Origin: a virus
Virus record (IMG/VR): IMGVR_UViG_3300032116_016259
Coordinates: 1-54,750 of that record
Direction: 5' to 3' (one strand)
DNA length: 54,750 nucleotides
Of this stretch, positions 26,823-35,589 are shown one piece after another. How positions within the stretch are numbered: the first letter of the stretch is position 1; the number at the start of each line of letters is the position of its first letter. The position numbers and the translations under genes are program-made. The notes under the pieces are model-generated. The model was not told the DNA's origin and did no database searches. It saw nothing but the letters and a program-made list of their open reading frames with translations.

Positions 26823-27744
26823 TTAATTCAACTTCAAAGCTAATTATGTTAAATTGACATTTTTTTTGTTGGCATTTTATAACTTTACCATTTAATAAAT
26901 TTTTAGAAGGATCAAGAAAAATATTTCCTATTGGTTTTTGTTCATTTTCAAAACAACACATAGTAACATCTCCATTTCTATCTACCTCATAAGCTCGAAC
27001 ATTACAGTTTTTACCAGTAAATAATAATTTAGTTTCTTTATACATTTCATACTTACCTTTATTGTAAGGTAAAATAGAACCATCGATTTTATATATTACA
27101 TCAAATTTATTTAAATATTTTTCAAATTTAGAATTCATATTAACTAATTGATTAATAGTTTCTAGAAGATTACTGTTATCTAGAACCAGAGGTTGCAATT
27201 TCATATTTTTTAAAGAATCAAATACTTCCTCAATATAATCTATATCATTTAAATAATCGTTATCGGTAAAAAAGAATAAAGAAGAATATTTAAAATTATC
27301 ATCAACCCATTTTACATTATTTTTAAATTGAACTTTATTTAAATTTTCAGTATGTAAAGTGCATGTTATTTTTACTTTATCTCCAAACTTTTTTAATAAA
27401 TTTAGTCTTTTTTTAAAAAAAGTTGGTTTATGATCGGCATGAGTTATGATTGAAAATTTATGATCAGGATGTGCATTAGTGTACAAATAATTTATTATTT
27501 CTTCAAAATTTTTATGTAAAAGAGGTTCTCCTCCTATCAATTCGATAATAATTTTTTTATTGTTCATAGACATTATTTTTTCAAGTCCTCTGAGAACACC
27601 ACTAATATCATTATTATAACGAACACCATTGGTGTCCGCAACATTGTAACAGTATGAACAACTCTTATCGCACAAAGTAAATAATTCAAATTCTACTAGA
27701 ACATGATCTCCTATAAATTCATTATGTGTTTTTATATGTTTCAT
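26809..27744 (-). CDS. Radical SAM protein with C-terminal auxiliary-cluster cysteines (family A)
   Basis: The SAM-cluster motif is Cys25-x3-Cys29-x2-Cys32 (LCDKSCSYCYN), and GGEP follows at 71-74. The last quarter has NCNVRAYEVDRNGDVTMCCF and KCQQKKCQF, a twitch/SPASM-like set of cysteines for a second [4Fe-4S] cluster. The same plan (Cys, ID/DxxG, Cys, then C-x4-C or CPxxxC) recurs in three other radical SAM proteins of the island. SPASM/twitch enzymes usually modify ribosomal peptides or small molecules by hydrogen abstraction. It lies just after the U32-like gene (11-nt gap) and overlaps the 285-aa unknown. The substrate is unknown. Confidence 0.85.
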   Translation of the reverse strand: MKHIKTHNEFIGDHVLVEFELFTLCDKSCSYCYNVADTNGVRYNNDISGVLRGLEKIMSMNNKKIIIELIGGEPLLHKNFEEIINYLYTNAHPDHKFSIITHADHKPTFFKKRLNLLKKFGDKVKITCTLHTENLNKVQFKNNVKWVDDNFKYSSLFFFTDNDYLNDIDYIEEVFDSLKNMKLQPLVLDNSNLLETINQLVNMNSKFEKYLNKFDVIYKIDGSILPYNKGKYEMYKETKLLFTGKNCNVRAYEVDRNGDVTMCCFENEQKPIGNIFLDPSKNLLNGKVIKCQQKKCQFNIISFEVELNETL

Positions 27745-27755
27745 TTTGAAAAGTA

Positions 27756-28571
27756 TTATGACAAAGATTTTGCCTCTATACTTCGTTGAACAAATCTCAT
27801 CAATTCATTGTAATATTGATCATCAGTCATTTCTCGACCAGTAATTTTAAAACTTTGTACTCCAACTTGTTTTAACTTTTTCATGGCATTAGGCATCAGA
27901 TCCATACACTCGTATTTACTGTCTATATCTGGGTTAAATTTTGGCAACCAACATTCTTCTATTTCTCGACTATAAGGTCTGCCTGCGGTATTTTCATCAG
28001 CGATAGCTTTAAAGTGTGCATCATAGTGTTTACATCCATAAACACAAGTATCATTTAACATAACTTCCCATTTAGTTCTATCCAATTCGATAGTTCTAGG
28101 GTCAAATACATGCTCAAATCTAGGAACTATCCAATCATAATTTTTTTCGAGAACTTTAAAAAACTGAATATCTTCATCCTGTAATGGAATATTCAGTTGT
28201 CCCATTCCAGTTATACTATAAATTAATTCATAATCTGGATAATTTGAACGAACATATTTTCTCAGATCATCATTAACTATTATTAGTGCATTACCTTTTC
28301 GATGAAATTTTTCTAATAAATGATTACCAACTTCATCATTCAAATCTATCGTATGATTACTTAATGTTAAAGCTATACTTATACCTTTACTATAATAAAA
28401 ATTCATTAGATTTTCATTATAGTAAACATCTCTGTTAATTCTACCACCATTCCATTTACATTTATTTACTCCATCATATACTAATATTTTTGTATTGTCT
28501 ACAATTCTATTAGAAATAAATTTTATTATAGGAATGGTTTTACTGAAAGCACCAGCTATTAGGTATCTCAT
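27756..28571 (-). CDS. Peptidase U32 / UbiU-UbiV-like TIM-barrel Fe-S protein (putative)
   Basis: In 271 residues, WEVMLNDTCVYGCKHYDAHF (169-188) and VQSFKITGREMTDDQYYNEL (238-257) resemble U32 family signatures. The four cysteines Cys176, Cys180, Cys207 and Cys222 could bind one [4Fe-4S] cluster, as in UbiU/UbiV and RlhA. Those relatives perform O2-independent hydroxylation (prephenate-dependent in some cases) rather than proteolysis. The N-terminal half (GRINRDVYYNENLMNFYYSK) fits the first barrel strands. It lies between two radical SAM genes in tight order. An oxygen-independent hydroxylation within the same modification pathway is inference. Confidence 0.55.
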   Translation of the reverse strand: MRYLIAGAFSKTIPIIKFISNRIVDNTKILVYDGVNKCKWNGGRINRDVYYNENLMNFYYSKGISIALTLSNHTIDLNDEVGNHLLEKFHRKGNALIIVNDDLRKYVRSNYPDYELIYSITGMGQLNIPLQDEDIQFFKVLEKNYDWIVPRFEHVFDPRTIELDRTKWEVMLNDTCVYGCKHYDAHFKAIADENTAGRPYSREIEECWLPKFNPDIDSKYECMDLMPNAMKKLKQVGVQSFKITGREMTDDQYYNELMRFVQRSIEAKSLS

Positions 28572-28579
28572 ATTCTATT

Positions 28580-29338
28580 CTACATTAAAAAACATTTAGG
28601 TTTTGGGCAAACGCCATCGGTTTTTATTCTATAACAACAGTTATATAAATCTAAGTTTGGCGCATAGAGAAAATATTTATCTTTATACAAACAAGGTTTC
28701 CCAAAAGTATTAAAGTTTGAATCTAACCACAATTCACTGCGTTGACGACCAAACCTATCGATATCCTCAAAATTAATTATCTTTTTATAAATCGAATTGT
28801 TTTTCAATGATTGATATTGTGAAAGTAAAGTATCACTATAACCATCTCCAAAGTCGGTAACTGGAGTCAAAAATAAATTGTCATGTGAAAAAGATTTTTT
28901 TATAGCAAAATAATAATCTATAGCTTCTTTTCCTGTGTACATAACATCTATGATTTTAATATTGACTTCAGTTTCTTTTAATCCGTCAACTATATCTTTT
29001 ATTGATGTTTCTGTTGGATGAATACTAATATTAACTTTAAAAGGTTCTTTTATTTGTTCGATTATTTTTCGACTGTAATTACTAAAGTTTGTTTGTATAA
29101 CAAAAGGTATACTAAATTCATTAAAAGTTTTTATTATAAATTCTATTTTAGGATGAACAAATGGTTCCCCACCGAACACAAAAATCTCTACATTAGGATA
29201 TTTTTCTCCTAAAGTTTTTATAAAACTTTTTATTTTTTCTTCATCCAATTCTGGTCTTATACTGGGGTCCAAATTCGTACAATATACGCATTTATAATTA
29301 CACTTAAGTGTAATTTCCCATTCAACAATTTTATTCAT
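28580..29338 (-). CDS. Short radical SAM protein with C-terminal cysteines (family A)
   Basis: In 252 residues, the motif Cys13-x3-Cys17-x2-Cys20 (KCNYKCVYC) is followed by FGGEPFVHP (GGEP 56-59), and the C-terminus carries PCLYK, NLDLYNCCYR and VCPKPKC. The four-cysteine tail matches the plan of the neighbours at 26809, 29331 and 36745. The protein ends just after the last Cys pair, so this is a minimal twitch-type enzyme. The 3' end of the upstream radical SAM gene overlaps its start by 8 nt. The substrate is unknown. Confidence 0.85.
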   Translation of the reverse strand: MNKIVEWEITLKCNYKCVYCTNLDPSIRPELDEEKIKSFIKTLGEKYPNVEIFVFGGEPFVHPKIEFIIKTFNEFSIPFVIQTNFSNYSRKIIEQIKEPFKVNISIHPTETSIKDIVDGLKETEVNIKIIDVMYTGKEAIDYYFAIKKSFSHDNLFLTPVTDFGDGYSDTLLSQYQSLKNNSIYKKIINFEDIDRFGRQRSELWLDSNFNTFGKPCLYKDKYFLYAPNLDLYNCCYRIKTDGVCPKPKCFLM

Positions 29339-30233
29339 TTTTTATTTTTAATTGTTTTAAAAGACCATCACAATTACAAGCTTTATGTGGACAAATCATA
29401 GGAATAGTTTTCGTAATATTTTTAAAAAAATCTCTATTACTTAAAAGATTCACATTATCAGTTTTAGGCATACAAAATTTTACTACGTTGCCTTTAACAT
29501 CAATTTCATAATTATTATTGTAACAACTCCATCCCTTGAAGTTTGTCATCTTATCTCTAAAGATAATATAGTCATTAAAAAAATCGTCATCATATTTGAG
29601 TTCTTTTTCATAAGACTCTAAAAAAGAAAAATATTCCCAAAAATCTTTTCTATAATTAAACAATTTTGTAATACTGTTGCCGTATAAAAAATGTGGATGC
29701 ACTTTTAAATTAGGTATTTTTTCTAAAGTTTCAAACATGTTTTTTATTTTTGGCCAAAGTTTTTTATCATGATGTAACATTACATTAACTTTACACTTAT
29801 AACCTCTATTCAACATGTGATTTATATTATTTAAAAATCTATTTTCGTCAGTACAATCAGCTGGGTGATAACTAAACAAAAATGCCAGTCTATCATAATC
29901 TGGGTGAGTTGTCAAATCTTTTTCAGCATTAGTAACAACATATACCCAATTAAATTTTTCCATTTTACTAATTGAATCTAAAATATAATAGTAATGTGGA
30001 CCTAGAGTTGGTTCACCACCTAATAATCCAAGATTAAAATTTAGACTGCTTCGATTTAGAGCGTCCAAAACTGCATCTATTACTGTTTTGCTCGATAACT
30101 TACCCCATTCTTTACCATATTCATTTCTAGCGTAACAATAAGAACATTTAAGTTGACAGATAGTTAAACTGTCCCAATGAATATTAATGTGATCTGGATC
30201 TTGATCTTTATGATGTTGTATTTTATACTTCAT
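29331..30233 (-). CDS. Radical SAM protein with CPxxxCxC C-terminus (family A)
   Basis: The 300-aa protein has Cys26-x3-Cys30-x2-Cys33 (ICQLKCSYCYA) and LGGEPTLGP (GGEP 72-75). The C-terminal region reads WSCYNNNYEIDVKGNVVKFC and then MICPHKACNCDGLLKQ, the clearest version of the auxiliary-cluster tail shared by four island members. The start overlaps the end of the GT2 gene by 11 nt. A peptide or sugar substrate is possible; the short auxiliary domain argues against a standard sulfatase maturase. Confidence 0.85.
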   Translation of the reverse strand: MKYKIQHHKDQDPDHINIHWDSLTICQLKCSYCYARNEYGKEWGKLSSKTVIDAVLDALNRSSLNFNLGLLGGEPTLGPHYYYILDSISKMEKFNWVYVVTNAEKDLTTHPDYDRLAFLFSYHPADCTDENRFLNNINHMLNRGYKCKVNVMLHHDKKLWPKIKNMFETLEKIPNLKVHPHFLYGNSITKLFNYRKDFWEYFSFLESYEKELKYDDDFFNDYIIFRDKMTNFKGWSCYNNNYEIDVKGNVVKFCMPKTDNVNLLSNRDFFKNITKTIPMICPHKACNCDGLLKQLKIKNE

Positions 30234-30894
30234 ATTTTTTTAAAAAATCTAAAGACGAGGTTATGTTTATATCTTTTTTTGTGTCTGGAAAAGATATATT
30301 ATCATTCCCATCTTTTGTCTGATAAAAAAACACTTTACCAGTAGTTCTAAATGATTTAGAGTTACCTGAAGCGTGATAAACTAATCTGATATCATTATGT
30401 ATATTGTTGTCTTTACCAAATAAAAAATCACCTATAACTTCTTTATTAAATATAAATTGTCCTAATTGTAGATGTTCAAGATTCAATTTATTTAAAAAAT
30501 CAATTTTGTTGTTAATATTTTCGTCTTTAAACATATTTACTATTTCTAATAAATTGTCAGGTTTGTAAGTTGGATAGTAATTTCCTGCTATTATATCAGA
30601 ATCAAATTCTTGATTAAAAAAATCATTTCTCAAATAATCATCATCTTCCAAAAAATAGATATATTTACCTTTTGATTGTAAAAATAAAAATTCGTATATA
30701 CTTGATAAGTTATCAAATTTTTTATAAAAATATTTGACATTAGGATTTAAAATTTCTTCAATATCACAACTATCATTATTTACAATAATTTCTGTTTGGG
30801 GTGTTATTTGAGATAAAACCGATTTTATACATCTATCGAATAAAGTGGGTCTTTTGTGGGTTAATAATAAAATAGAAAGTTCAACATTTAACAT
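30223..30894 (-). CDS. Glycosyltransferase family 2-like
   Basis: The N-terminus, ELSILLLTHKRPTLFDRCIK, is the nucleotide-sugar-binding start of GT-A/GT2 enzymes. IIVNNDS and YFLEDDDYLRNDFF give the DXD-type metal site. At 223 aa it is a short but complete catalytic domain with no membrane anchor. It overlaps both neighbouring radical SAM genes (7 and 11 nt), so sugar transfer and radical SAM chemistry are likely made together. Fibre glycosylation or glycan assembly are both possible. Confidence 0.8.
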   Translation of the reverse strand: MLNVELSILLLTHKRPTLFDRCIKSVLSQITPQTEIIVNNDSCDIEEILNPNVKYFYKKFDNLSSIYEFLFLQSKGKYIYFLEDDDYLRNDFFNQEFDSDIIAGNYYPTYKPDNLLEIVNMFKDENINNKIDFLNKLNLEHLQLGQFIFNKEVIGDFLFGKDNNIHNDIRLVYHASGNSKSFRTTGKVFFYQTKDGNDNISFPDTKKDINITSSLDFLKKYEV

Positions 30895-31880
30895 ACAATT
30901 TTTATCTTCTCACCCAAGATAGGATTAAGATTGACCTTTCCTTTTAGTTCATTTTCTACACCATCACAAACATAAAAATATTTACATTTTAAACATTCTT
31001 CAGTTTTAAAACAACTATAAATTCTCAAACGATCTGCTTCAGAAAAACACTGATCCACTTTTTGTTCATGTGTGTAAGAAATTTTAGTATTTAAAGTTTC
31101 ATTATAAACTGCTTTATTCCAATCCTTCATATCATATATGTGATGATAATGATTTTTTATATACTTTTCTTTTGATGGCATGAAGCAGTAAGGAAAATAT
31201 CTAGCGTTTACTTCAACAAAATCTTTTAATTGATCAATATAATCAGATACATGTGAACAAATAATTTCATAATTTATAGGTTGAAAATCTTTATTGTCTC
31301 TCCAATAATTTAAAGCTATAAAATTTACCTGTGAAGGGCTTAAAGACTTTATAAATGAGGTATCTATTTTATCAAAGTTTTCATGATATATTGTTGTGTT
31401 TAACCTAACTTCGATATTTAATTTGTGTGAGTTTTCGACAGCTTTAATTAAATTATTAAAAGCTCCTTTTTTACCTACAATTTTGTCATGAATATTTTCA
31501 TCCGTACAATGCAAACTAAAAAGTATTTCTCTTAATCCTAAATCATAACTTTTTCTTATAAAATCTTCATCACTAAATTTTCCTCCATGACTAAGGCAAC
31601 TGATTCTATCGAATTTATTTCGACAGTAATTTAATATATTAAACCAGTTTGGTTCAACGCTACTTTCACCACCACTTAGATCGATTTCTCTTATGCCATA
31701 ATCAAGTAAATAATCTATTCTTTTGTATATTTTTTCAAGTTCATCTCTTTCAGTCAAACTATTTTTATAGTAACAAAATTCACATTTATAATTACAAAGT
31801 TTACCTGTGTCCAATTTAGCCCTACTATTAATAGGTCTATTATAATCAACAGTAACTTTATTAACACTTAATTTGTTCAT
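30888..31880 (-). CDS. Radical SAM protein with SPASM-like C-terminus
   Basis: I chose ATG 31880 over the TTG one codon upstream, giving 330 aa. Cys29-x3-Cys33-x2-Cys36 lies in LCNYKCEFCYY, followed by DLSGGESS in the GGE position and CLSHGG and LHCTDE barrel segments. The C-terminus has RIYSCFKTEECLKCKYFYVC, a SPASM/twitch cysteine set distinct from the CPxxxC family. The start overlaps the end of the upstream gene. It resembles MoaA/PqqE-type enzymes in outline. The substrate is unknown. Confidence 0.85.
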   Translation of the reverse strand: MNKLSVNKVTVDYNRPINSRAKLDTGKLCNYKCEFCYYKNSLTERDELEKIYKRIDYLLDYGIREIDLSGGESSVEPNWFNILNYCRNKFDRISCLSHGGKFSDEDFIRKSYDLGLREILFSLHCTDENIHDKIVGKKGAFNNLIKAVENSHKLNIEVRLNTTIYHENFDKIDTSFIKSLSPSQVNFIALNYWRDNKDFQPINYEIICSHVSDYIDQLKDFVEVNARYFPYCFMPSKEKYIKNHYHHIYDMKDWNKAVYNETLNTKISYTHEQKVDQCFSEADRLRIYSCFKTEECLKCKYFYVCDGVENELKGKVNLNPILGEKIKIVC

Positions 31881-32739
31881 CAATGTACTTTATTAAAAGG
31901 TCATCTTTTGTTAGGGACGTGTTTTGAATACCATCTTTTTTCCTAACTTCCAGTGCCTTATCATAATAATCTACATCATAAATAATTTCTTTATCATAAT
32001 ACATACACTCCAAAATAAATCTACTAGAACAATCTTTTTTACCTGGCAGTTTGGTATAAACATATGTAGAAAACTTGTTCCACATATCAGGCACAGGAAC
32101 TTTATATGTATTAAAATTTTGGTATAATTCTGGTTTATTCGTAAAAATTATACTATCTTTAATTGAATATTTATTGATGACTTCAGTTAAATCTTCTTGT
32201 GGTAAGAATCGACTAACATCAGTTAAATAAAACATGGAAGAGTTTTCAATTTTTCCATCTATAGTTTTGAATTTAGAATATAAAATTTTCTTTTTATAAT
32301 CTATAACATTTAGTCCTTCTGGTATATCATCATATATCTCAAAATCTTGAAATAGATGGCTTGAAAATTTTTTATTTGAATAATAACTGAAATCTTTCTC
32401 ATGACATCTTAAAAGAAAAAAGTTGTCACAATAAATTTCAGAATTATTAAACTTGGAATATCCGTCAACTATTAATAAATTTTTCGTTAATAATAGTTTT
32501 GGATAAGGATGATAGACTAAATTTTCAATGGTTAAATCATGGTATTTCGATTTTAAAGCTATATTGAATTCTTCAATAGTCGTACCATCAGACAATAATA
32601 TACAAGGATTTAAATTTGTCCAATTTTTTATAGCCCAATAGTATTCAATCATTTCAAATAAATGGCCACAAATACCAAATTTAAAGTTATATGAAGTGGT
32701 TATTACCAAATCATAACTTCTCAAATTAATTAAAGACAC
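31861..32739 (-). CDS. Hypothetical protein, possibly GT-B-type glycosyltransferase
   Basis: This 292-aa protein starts at GTG 32739, and no usable Met lies near. LVITTSYNFKFGICGHLFEM at the N-terminus and the C-terminal TKLPGKKDCSSRFILECMYY followed by KEIIYDVDYYDKAL recall GT-B glycosyltransferases, in which a Ser/Arg/Glu cluster of this kind binds the nucleotide sugar. No family is named with confidence. It lies between the sulfotransferase-like gene and a radical SAM gene and overlaps the latter. No clear ribosome site is seen, so translation is likely coupled to upstream reading. Confidence 0.45.
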   Translation of the reverse strand: MSLINLRSYDLVITTSYNFKFGICGHLFEMIEYYWAIKNWTNLNPCILLSDGTTIEEFNIALKSKYHDLTIENLVYHPYPKLLLTKNLLIVDGYSKFNNSEIYCDNFFLLRCHEKDFSYYSNKKFSSHLFQDFEIYDDIPEGLNVIDYKKKILYSKFKTIDGKIENSSMFYLTDVSRFLPQEDLTEVINKYSIKDSIIFTNKPELYQNFNTYKVPVPDMWNKFSTYVYTKLPGKKDCSSRFILECMYYDKEIIYDVDYYDKALEVRKKDGIQNTSLTKDDLLIKYIDEQIKC

Positions 32740-32745
32740 TTAAAA

Positions 32746-33849
32746 TTATTTCAAAATAATTTGATCTATACTAAGTGGATTGTATCCTAGATACTCAAAA
32801 AAGTTTTTTGGAACTTGATTTACAACATCTTGTTTTAAATTGTTGTCTAAAATATTTTTAACATATTCAGATTTTAGTACATCAAAAAATAAATTTAAAT
32901 TTTGATTCAAGTCAAAATTTGAAAAAATTTCTTGAAAATTGTCGATAGAGAAATTTTCTATAGATGAAGATTCGCATTTAAATAATTCAAATTCGTTTAT
33001 AATACTATTATAATTTGATAATTGATTTCTCAAAAAAATTTCTTTGTCGTCAAGTAAAAATTTTTCGTTTTTTAAATAATCTTCATATTTAATATTGATT
33101 ACATTTGGTAAAGATTTTACTAATACCATATTAAAGATAGAAAAAATAAAATTTTTAAACTTATTATTTTTTTTAATATAATCTTCTTCATACCTTATTG
33201 CATCAAAATTATAATCTAAATTATTTATGAAAGAGCAAACACTAGGATTTCTTATAATATTTAAAACTCTAACATTTTCTTCTCCTAGTTCTTCTTTAAC
33301 TTTTTGTATAAAAGATGGTGAAAATATTCCTGTCCATATATTATATGAATTTTTTTCTTTAAAAGAATTTAAGATATTCTGATACTCTAACGCATTGGAT
33401 ATTAAAATTTTTTTAATATCTTCATTAGAATAAATATCTTTATACCTAGAGTTTGATTGTAGATTTGTTATTTCATCTTCCATTAAAACAAAAGATTCAA
33501 GATTGTAAAAAAAACTATCAAGATTGGTAGTTATCCAAGAAACTTCAATATGGTTTTCATTAAAAATTTTATCTGTTAGTTCAATATTAAATTCTTCTAT
33601 CCTTTGTATTAAAGAATAATTTTTTTGTTTTAATTCATCATCTTCAACATTCAGTAAACCATAATTTATTTTTCCTAAAGATTCATTATTACAATATACA
33701 TTTTTTTGTTCAGAATCAAAAATTATAAAATCATCGTTTCTATATTTTACGGTATATTCATCAAATTCCCAAACTTTTTCGGCGTCAAGAATACTTCTAG
33801 ATATGTATTTTAGATTTACAGTTTTAGGACCATTTATTAAGGTTATCAA
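32746..33849 (-). CDS. Hypothetical protein, possibly sulfotransferase-like (367 aa)
   Basis: The start is TTG 33849, chosen because an AAGGAG site lies 6 nt upstream at 33856-33861 and the next in-frame Met is more than 100 codons in. LINGPKTVNLKYIS near the N-terminus, VRVLNIIRNPSVCSF in the middle and INIKYEDYL afterwards line up with the two PAPS-binding segments and the following strand of sulfotransferases, in degenerate form. The N-terminal P-loop lacks the usual Ser/Thr pair, so it may not be active. It follows the 134-aa and Cys-rich fibre genes. An alternative is a phage-specific protein of unknown fold. Confidence 0.4.
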   Translation of the reverse strand: MITLINGPKTVNLKYISRSILDAEKVWEFDEYTVKYRNDDFIIFDSEQKNVYCNNESLGKINYGLLNVEDDELKQKNYSLIQRIEEFNIELTDKIFNENHIEVSWITTNLDSFFYNLESFVLMEDEITNLQSNSRYKDIYSNEDIKKILISNALEYQNILNSFKEKNSYNIWTGIFSPSFIQKVKEELGEENVRVLNIIRNPSVCSFINNLDYNFDAIRYEEDYIKKNNKFKNFIFSIFNMVLVKSLPNVINIKYEDYLKNEKFLLDDKEIFLRNQLSNYNSIINEFELFKCESSSIENFSIDNFQEIFSNFDLNQNLNLFFDVLKSEYVKNILDNNLKQDVVNQVPKNFFEYLGYNPLSIDQIILK

Positions 33850-33851
33850 AA

Positions 33852-34256
33852 TTATCTCCTTAAGTAAGACTCAATAATTTCATTAACACTTTTCTCATCA
33901 TTTAAATCTGGTAAAACTTTTAATTTATCAATTATATTATAAAATTCGTCTTTTTTTTCTTGTAATTGTTTAATTGAATCCATAAGGTTGATATATTTTT
34001 CCAACTTATTAATAAGTTCAACATCGCCTGTTTCTATAATTTTGATATAAACTTCTTCTCTAAGTTCTTCGGTTATGATGTATCCCTTTGAAGCCAGTTC
34101 ATTGTTAATAGTCATAAAACTGACGAAATCCAATAATTTAAACGTCAAAAGTTCATCACCAAAAATTCCTCTAGCTTTTGTTTTACATGCTAGAGCAGCT
34201 TTACCCGCATAAGTATTCGCGTCTATACCTTCAATTTCAACTCGTTTTTCTTCCAT
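33852..34256 (-). CDS. Hypothetical helical protein next to the Cys-rich fibre (134 aa)
   Basis: A GTG at 34271 would give five more residues, but that GTG is part of the GTGGAG ribosome site. The ATG at 34256, 9 nt downstream of GGAG, is the better start. The protein begins MEEKRVEIEGIDANTYAGK, contains a single Cys, and ends in a Lys/Glu-rich helix (KLEKYINLMDSIKQLQEKKD) of probable coiled-coil nature. It lies directly after the Cys-rich fibre gene. A fibre chaperone or assembly role is a guess from position; no family is recognised. Confidence 0.6.
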   Translation of the reverse strand: MEEKRVEIEGIDANTYAGKAALACKTKARGIFGDELLTFKLLDFVSFMTINNELASKGYIITEELREEVYIKIIETGDVELINKLEKYINLMDSIKQLQEKKDEFYNIIDKLKVLPDLNDEKSVNEIIESYLRR

Positions 34257-34265
34257 AAAATTTAT

Positions 34266-34269
34266 CTCC
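34266..34269 (-). promoter_or_regulatory. Ribosome-binding site that sets the start of the 134-aa gene
   Basis: GGAG on the minus strand, 9 nt before ATG 34256. It overlaps the upstream GTG that might otherwise be taken as the start. Confidence 0.6.
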
Positions 34270-34280
34270 ACTATTAATAA

Positions 34281-35207
34281 TTATTTAATCTCAAAAGGAA
34301 GTTCAGAATAATTAACCATATAAAAACCATTTTTGGTCATATAAACAGCATTAGAATATTTTGTTTTTAGAAGTTCTTGGGCCATAACACCGACAAAAGT
34401 CTCATTACTCCAAATATAAGAAAAACTGTAAACATTAATTCCAAAAATATTCTTCAAATATTTAATATTCCTTTTCAATCGTCTGTCACTATAATTACAA
34501 TTGCATGTGCAAGAATAATTGCAGTTACATGTACAATAATTACAGTTACATGTACAATAATTACAGTTACATAAACATACTGCGCCAGCATCTTTTACTT
34601 TTTTAATTAAAGCATTAATGTCTGTCGCACTTATTCTAGTTGATAGTTGTGCGTTATTAGTGGTAGATATACCGGCAAATCCAGTAACAAAACCTGCTAC
34701 CGAAATTGCAGGACCTCGGTCTACTTGTGGATTAGTAGTATTTGGTCCACCCCAGAGTTCAACACCACCAAAAGCTACAAATTGAGTGCCGTTAGGAAAA
34801 ATTCGTTGCGTTAATTGAGAACCCGAACTTACAACACTTTCTCCTCCGGATGACGATGTAGTTATGAGACCAAATGTCCTAGCTCCCGTTCTCTCTATCG
34901 AGGCTTTTAAATTATTTATTTGGGACGATGTTATGGAAGTGCCGGAACTGACAGTTGATCCTGACGGTGCAGAAAGTCCTCGCCTAGTACATTCAGACGC
35001 ATAAGCGGTTCTAATAGCATTTATTGATGCAGCCCCAATTAACGATCCTGCTGTAACATCAGTCAAAGAATAAGTTGTAGCAACTGCAGCGCCATTATAA
35101 ACGTTTGCTTTTACTATGTAGGTTCCACTAGCATCGTTGTCAGGGTTGTAACCCTTTGCATGACCAGAGGAAGCAGGAGGTCTTTTTTTGGAAGATGAAT
35201 ACGGCAT
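34281..35207 (-). CDS. Cys-rich tail-fibre/tip protein with S74-type self-cleaving chaperone domain
   Basis: The 308-aa protein has three parts. Residues 1-210 are Ser/Thr/Gly/Ala-rich, with three related helical motifs (SINAIRTAY, QINNLKASIE, DINALIKKVK). Residues 211-239 hold 12 cysteines in a CNCNYCT repeat. Residues 240-308 look like a short S74 intramolecular chaperone: SDRRLKRNI with the Ser240/Lys245 pair, then GVMAQELL. In S74 proteins the chain cuts itself after the Ser, so the mature protein would end in the Cys-rich repeat, probably at the fibre tip. It is 1 nt from the 126-aa gene and downstream of three coupled radical SAM genes. The repeat could be a substrate for radical SAM modification or a metal-binding tip. 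Both readings are inference; the domain order is directly visible. Confidence 0.8.
   Translation of the reverse strand: MPYSSSKKRPPASSGHAKGYNPDNDASGTYIVKANVYNGAAVATTYSLTDVTAGSLIGAASINAIRTAYASECTRRGLSAPSGSTVSSGTSITSSQINNLKASIERTGARTFGLITTSSSGGESVVSSGSQLTQRIFPNGTQFVAFGGVELWGGPNTTNPQVDRGPAISVAGFVTGFAGISTTNNAQLSTRISATDINALIKKVKDAGAVCLCNCNYCTCNCNYCTCNCNYSCTCNCNYSDRRLKRNIKYLKNIFGINVYSFSYIWSNETFVGVMAQELLKTKYSNAVYMTKNGFYMVNYSELPFEIK
34497..34583 (-). repeat. 21-bp tandem repeat encoding the CNCNYCT motif
   Basis: The units are 34497-34520 (24 nt, adding a Ser codon), 34521-34541, 34542-34562 and a diverged 34563-34583. The two central units differ at one position. Each encodes a seven-residue CNCNYCT-type repeat of the fibre protein. 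Slippage could add or remove units in frame. Confidence 0.85.
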
Positions 35208-35208
35208 A

Positions 35209-35589
35209 TTAAATCTCTTTTGATAAGAAGTTTAAATTATCTTTAACTTTATTTTCTTCTAAAAATTTTTCATAATCATCAACATCAACAGTAGATGATA
35301 AAAAGTCCATAGTTTCTTTATCGGGTTCTTTATCTGACAAAGAATCTTCTGAAGATTCTTTAATTATATACATCACCATTTCTTCTAAAGAAAAACCTAA
35401 AATGTTAGAAACAAGATTTATTTGATCGGAAATATCTAAAGTTCCTTTAAAGTCCTCTTTAGAAATAGTTTCCAGAACATTTATTGATAGACCTAATCCA
35501 TCCAATAATACTCTACCCGCAACATTATCTTCTTCAGATATCTCACCCATAAGTCTAATTATTTCTTCTATTTTTTCAGTGGTTTTCAT
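35209..35589 (-). CDS. Small acidic helical protein between radical SAM and Cys-rich fibre (126 aa)
   Basis: Not recognised. It is strongly acidic (SSEDSLSDKEPDKETMD) and helical, with no Cys and no membrane segment, and contains a hydrophobic core segment ILGFSLEEMVMYII. It overlaps the upstream radical SAM gene by 4 nt (ATGA type) and sits 1 nt from the fibre gene. The position would suit a chaperone, carrier or recognition partner that presents the fibre to the modifying enzymes. This is inference, and no RiPP-recognition-element pattern can be asserted by eye. Confidence 0.6.
   Translation of the reverse strand: MKTTEKIEEIIRLMGEISEEDNVAGRVLLDGLGLSINVLETISKEDFKGTLDISDQINLVSNILGFSLEEMVMYIIKESSEDSLSDKEPDKETMDFLSSTVDVDDYEKFLEENKVKDNLNFLSKEI

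Noticed and set aside
34257-34271. GTG 34271 as the start of the 134-aa gene
   Set aside because: The GTG is part of the GTGGAG ribosome site; ATG 34256 has proper spacing.
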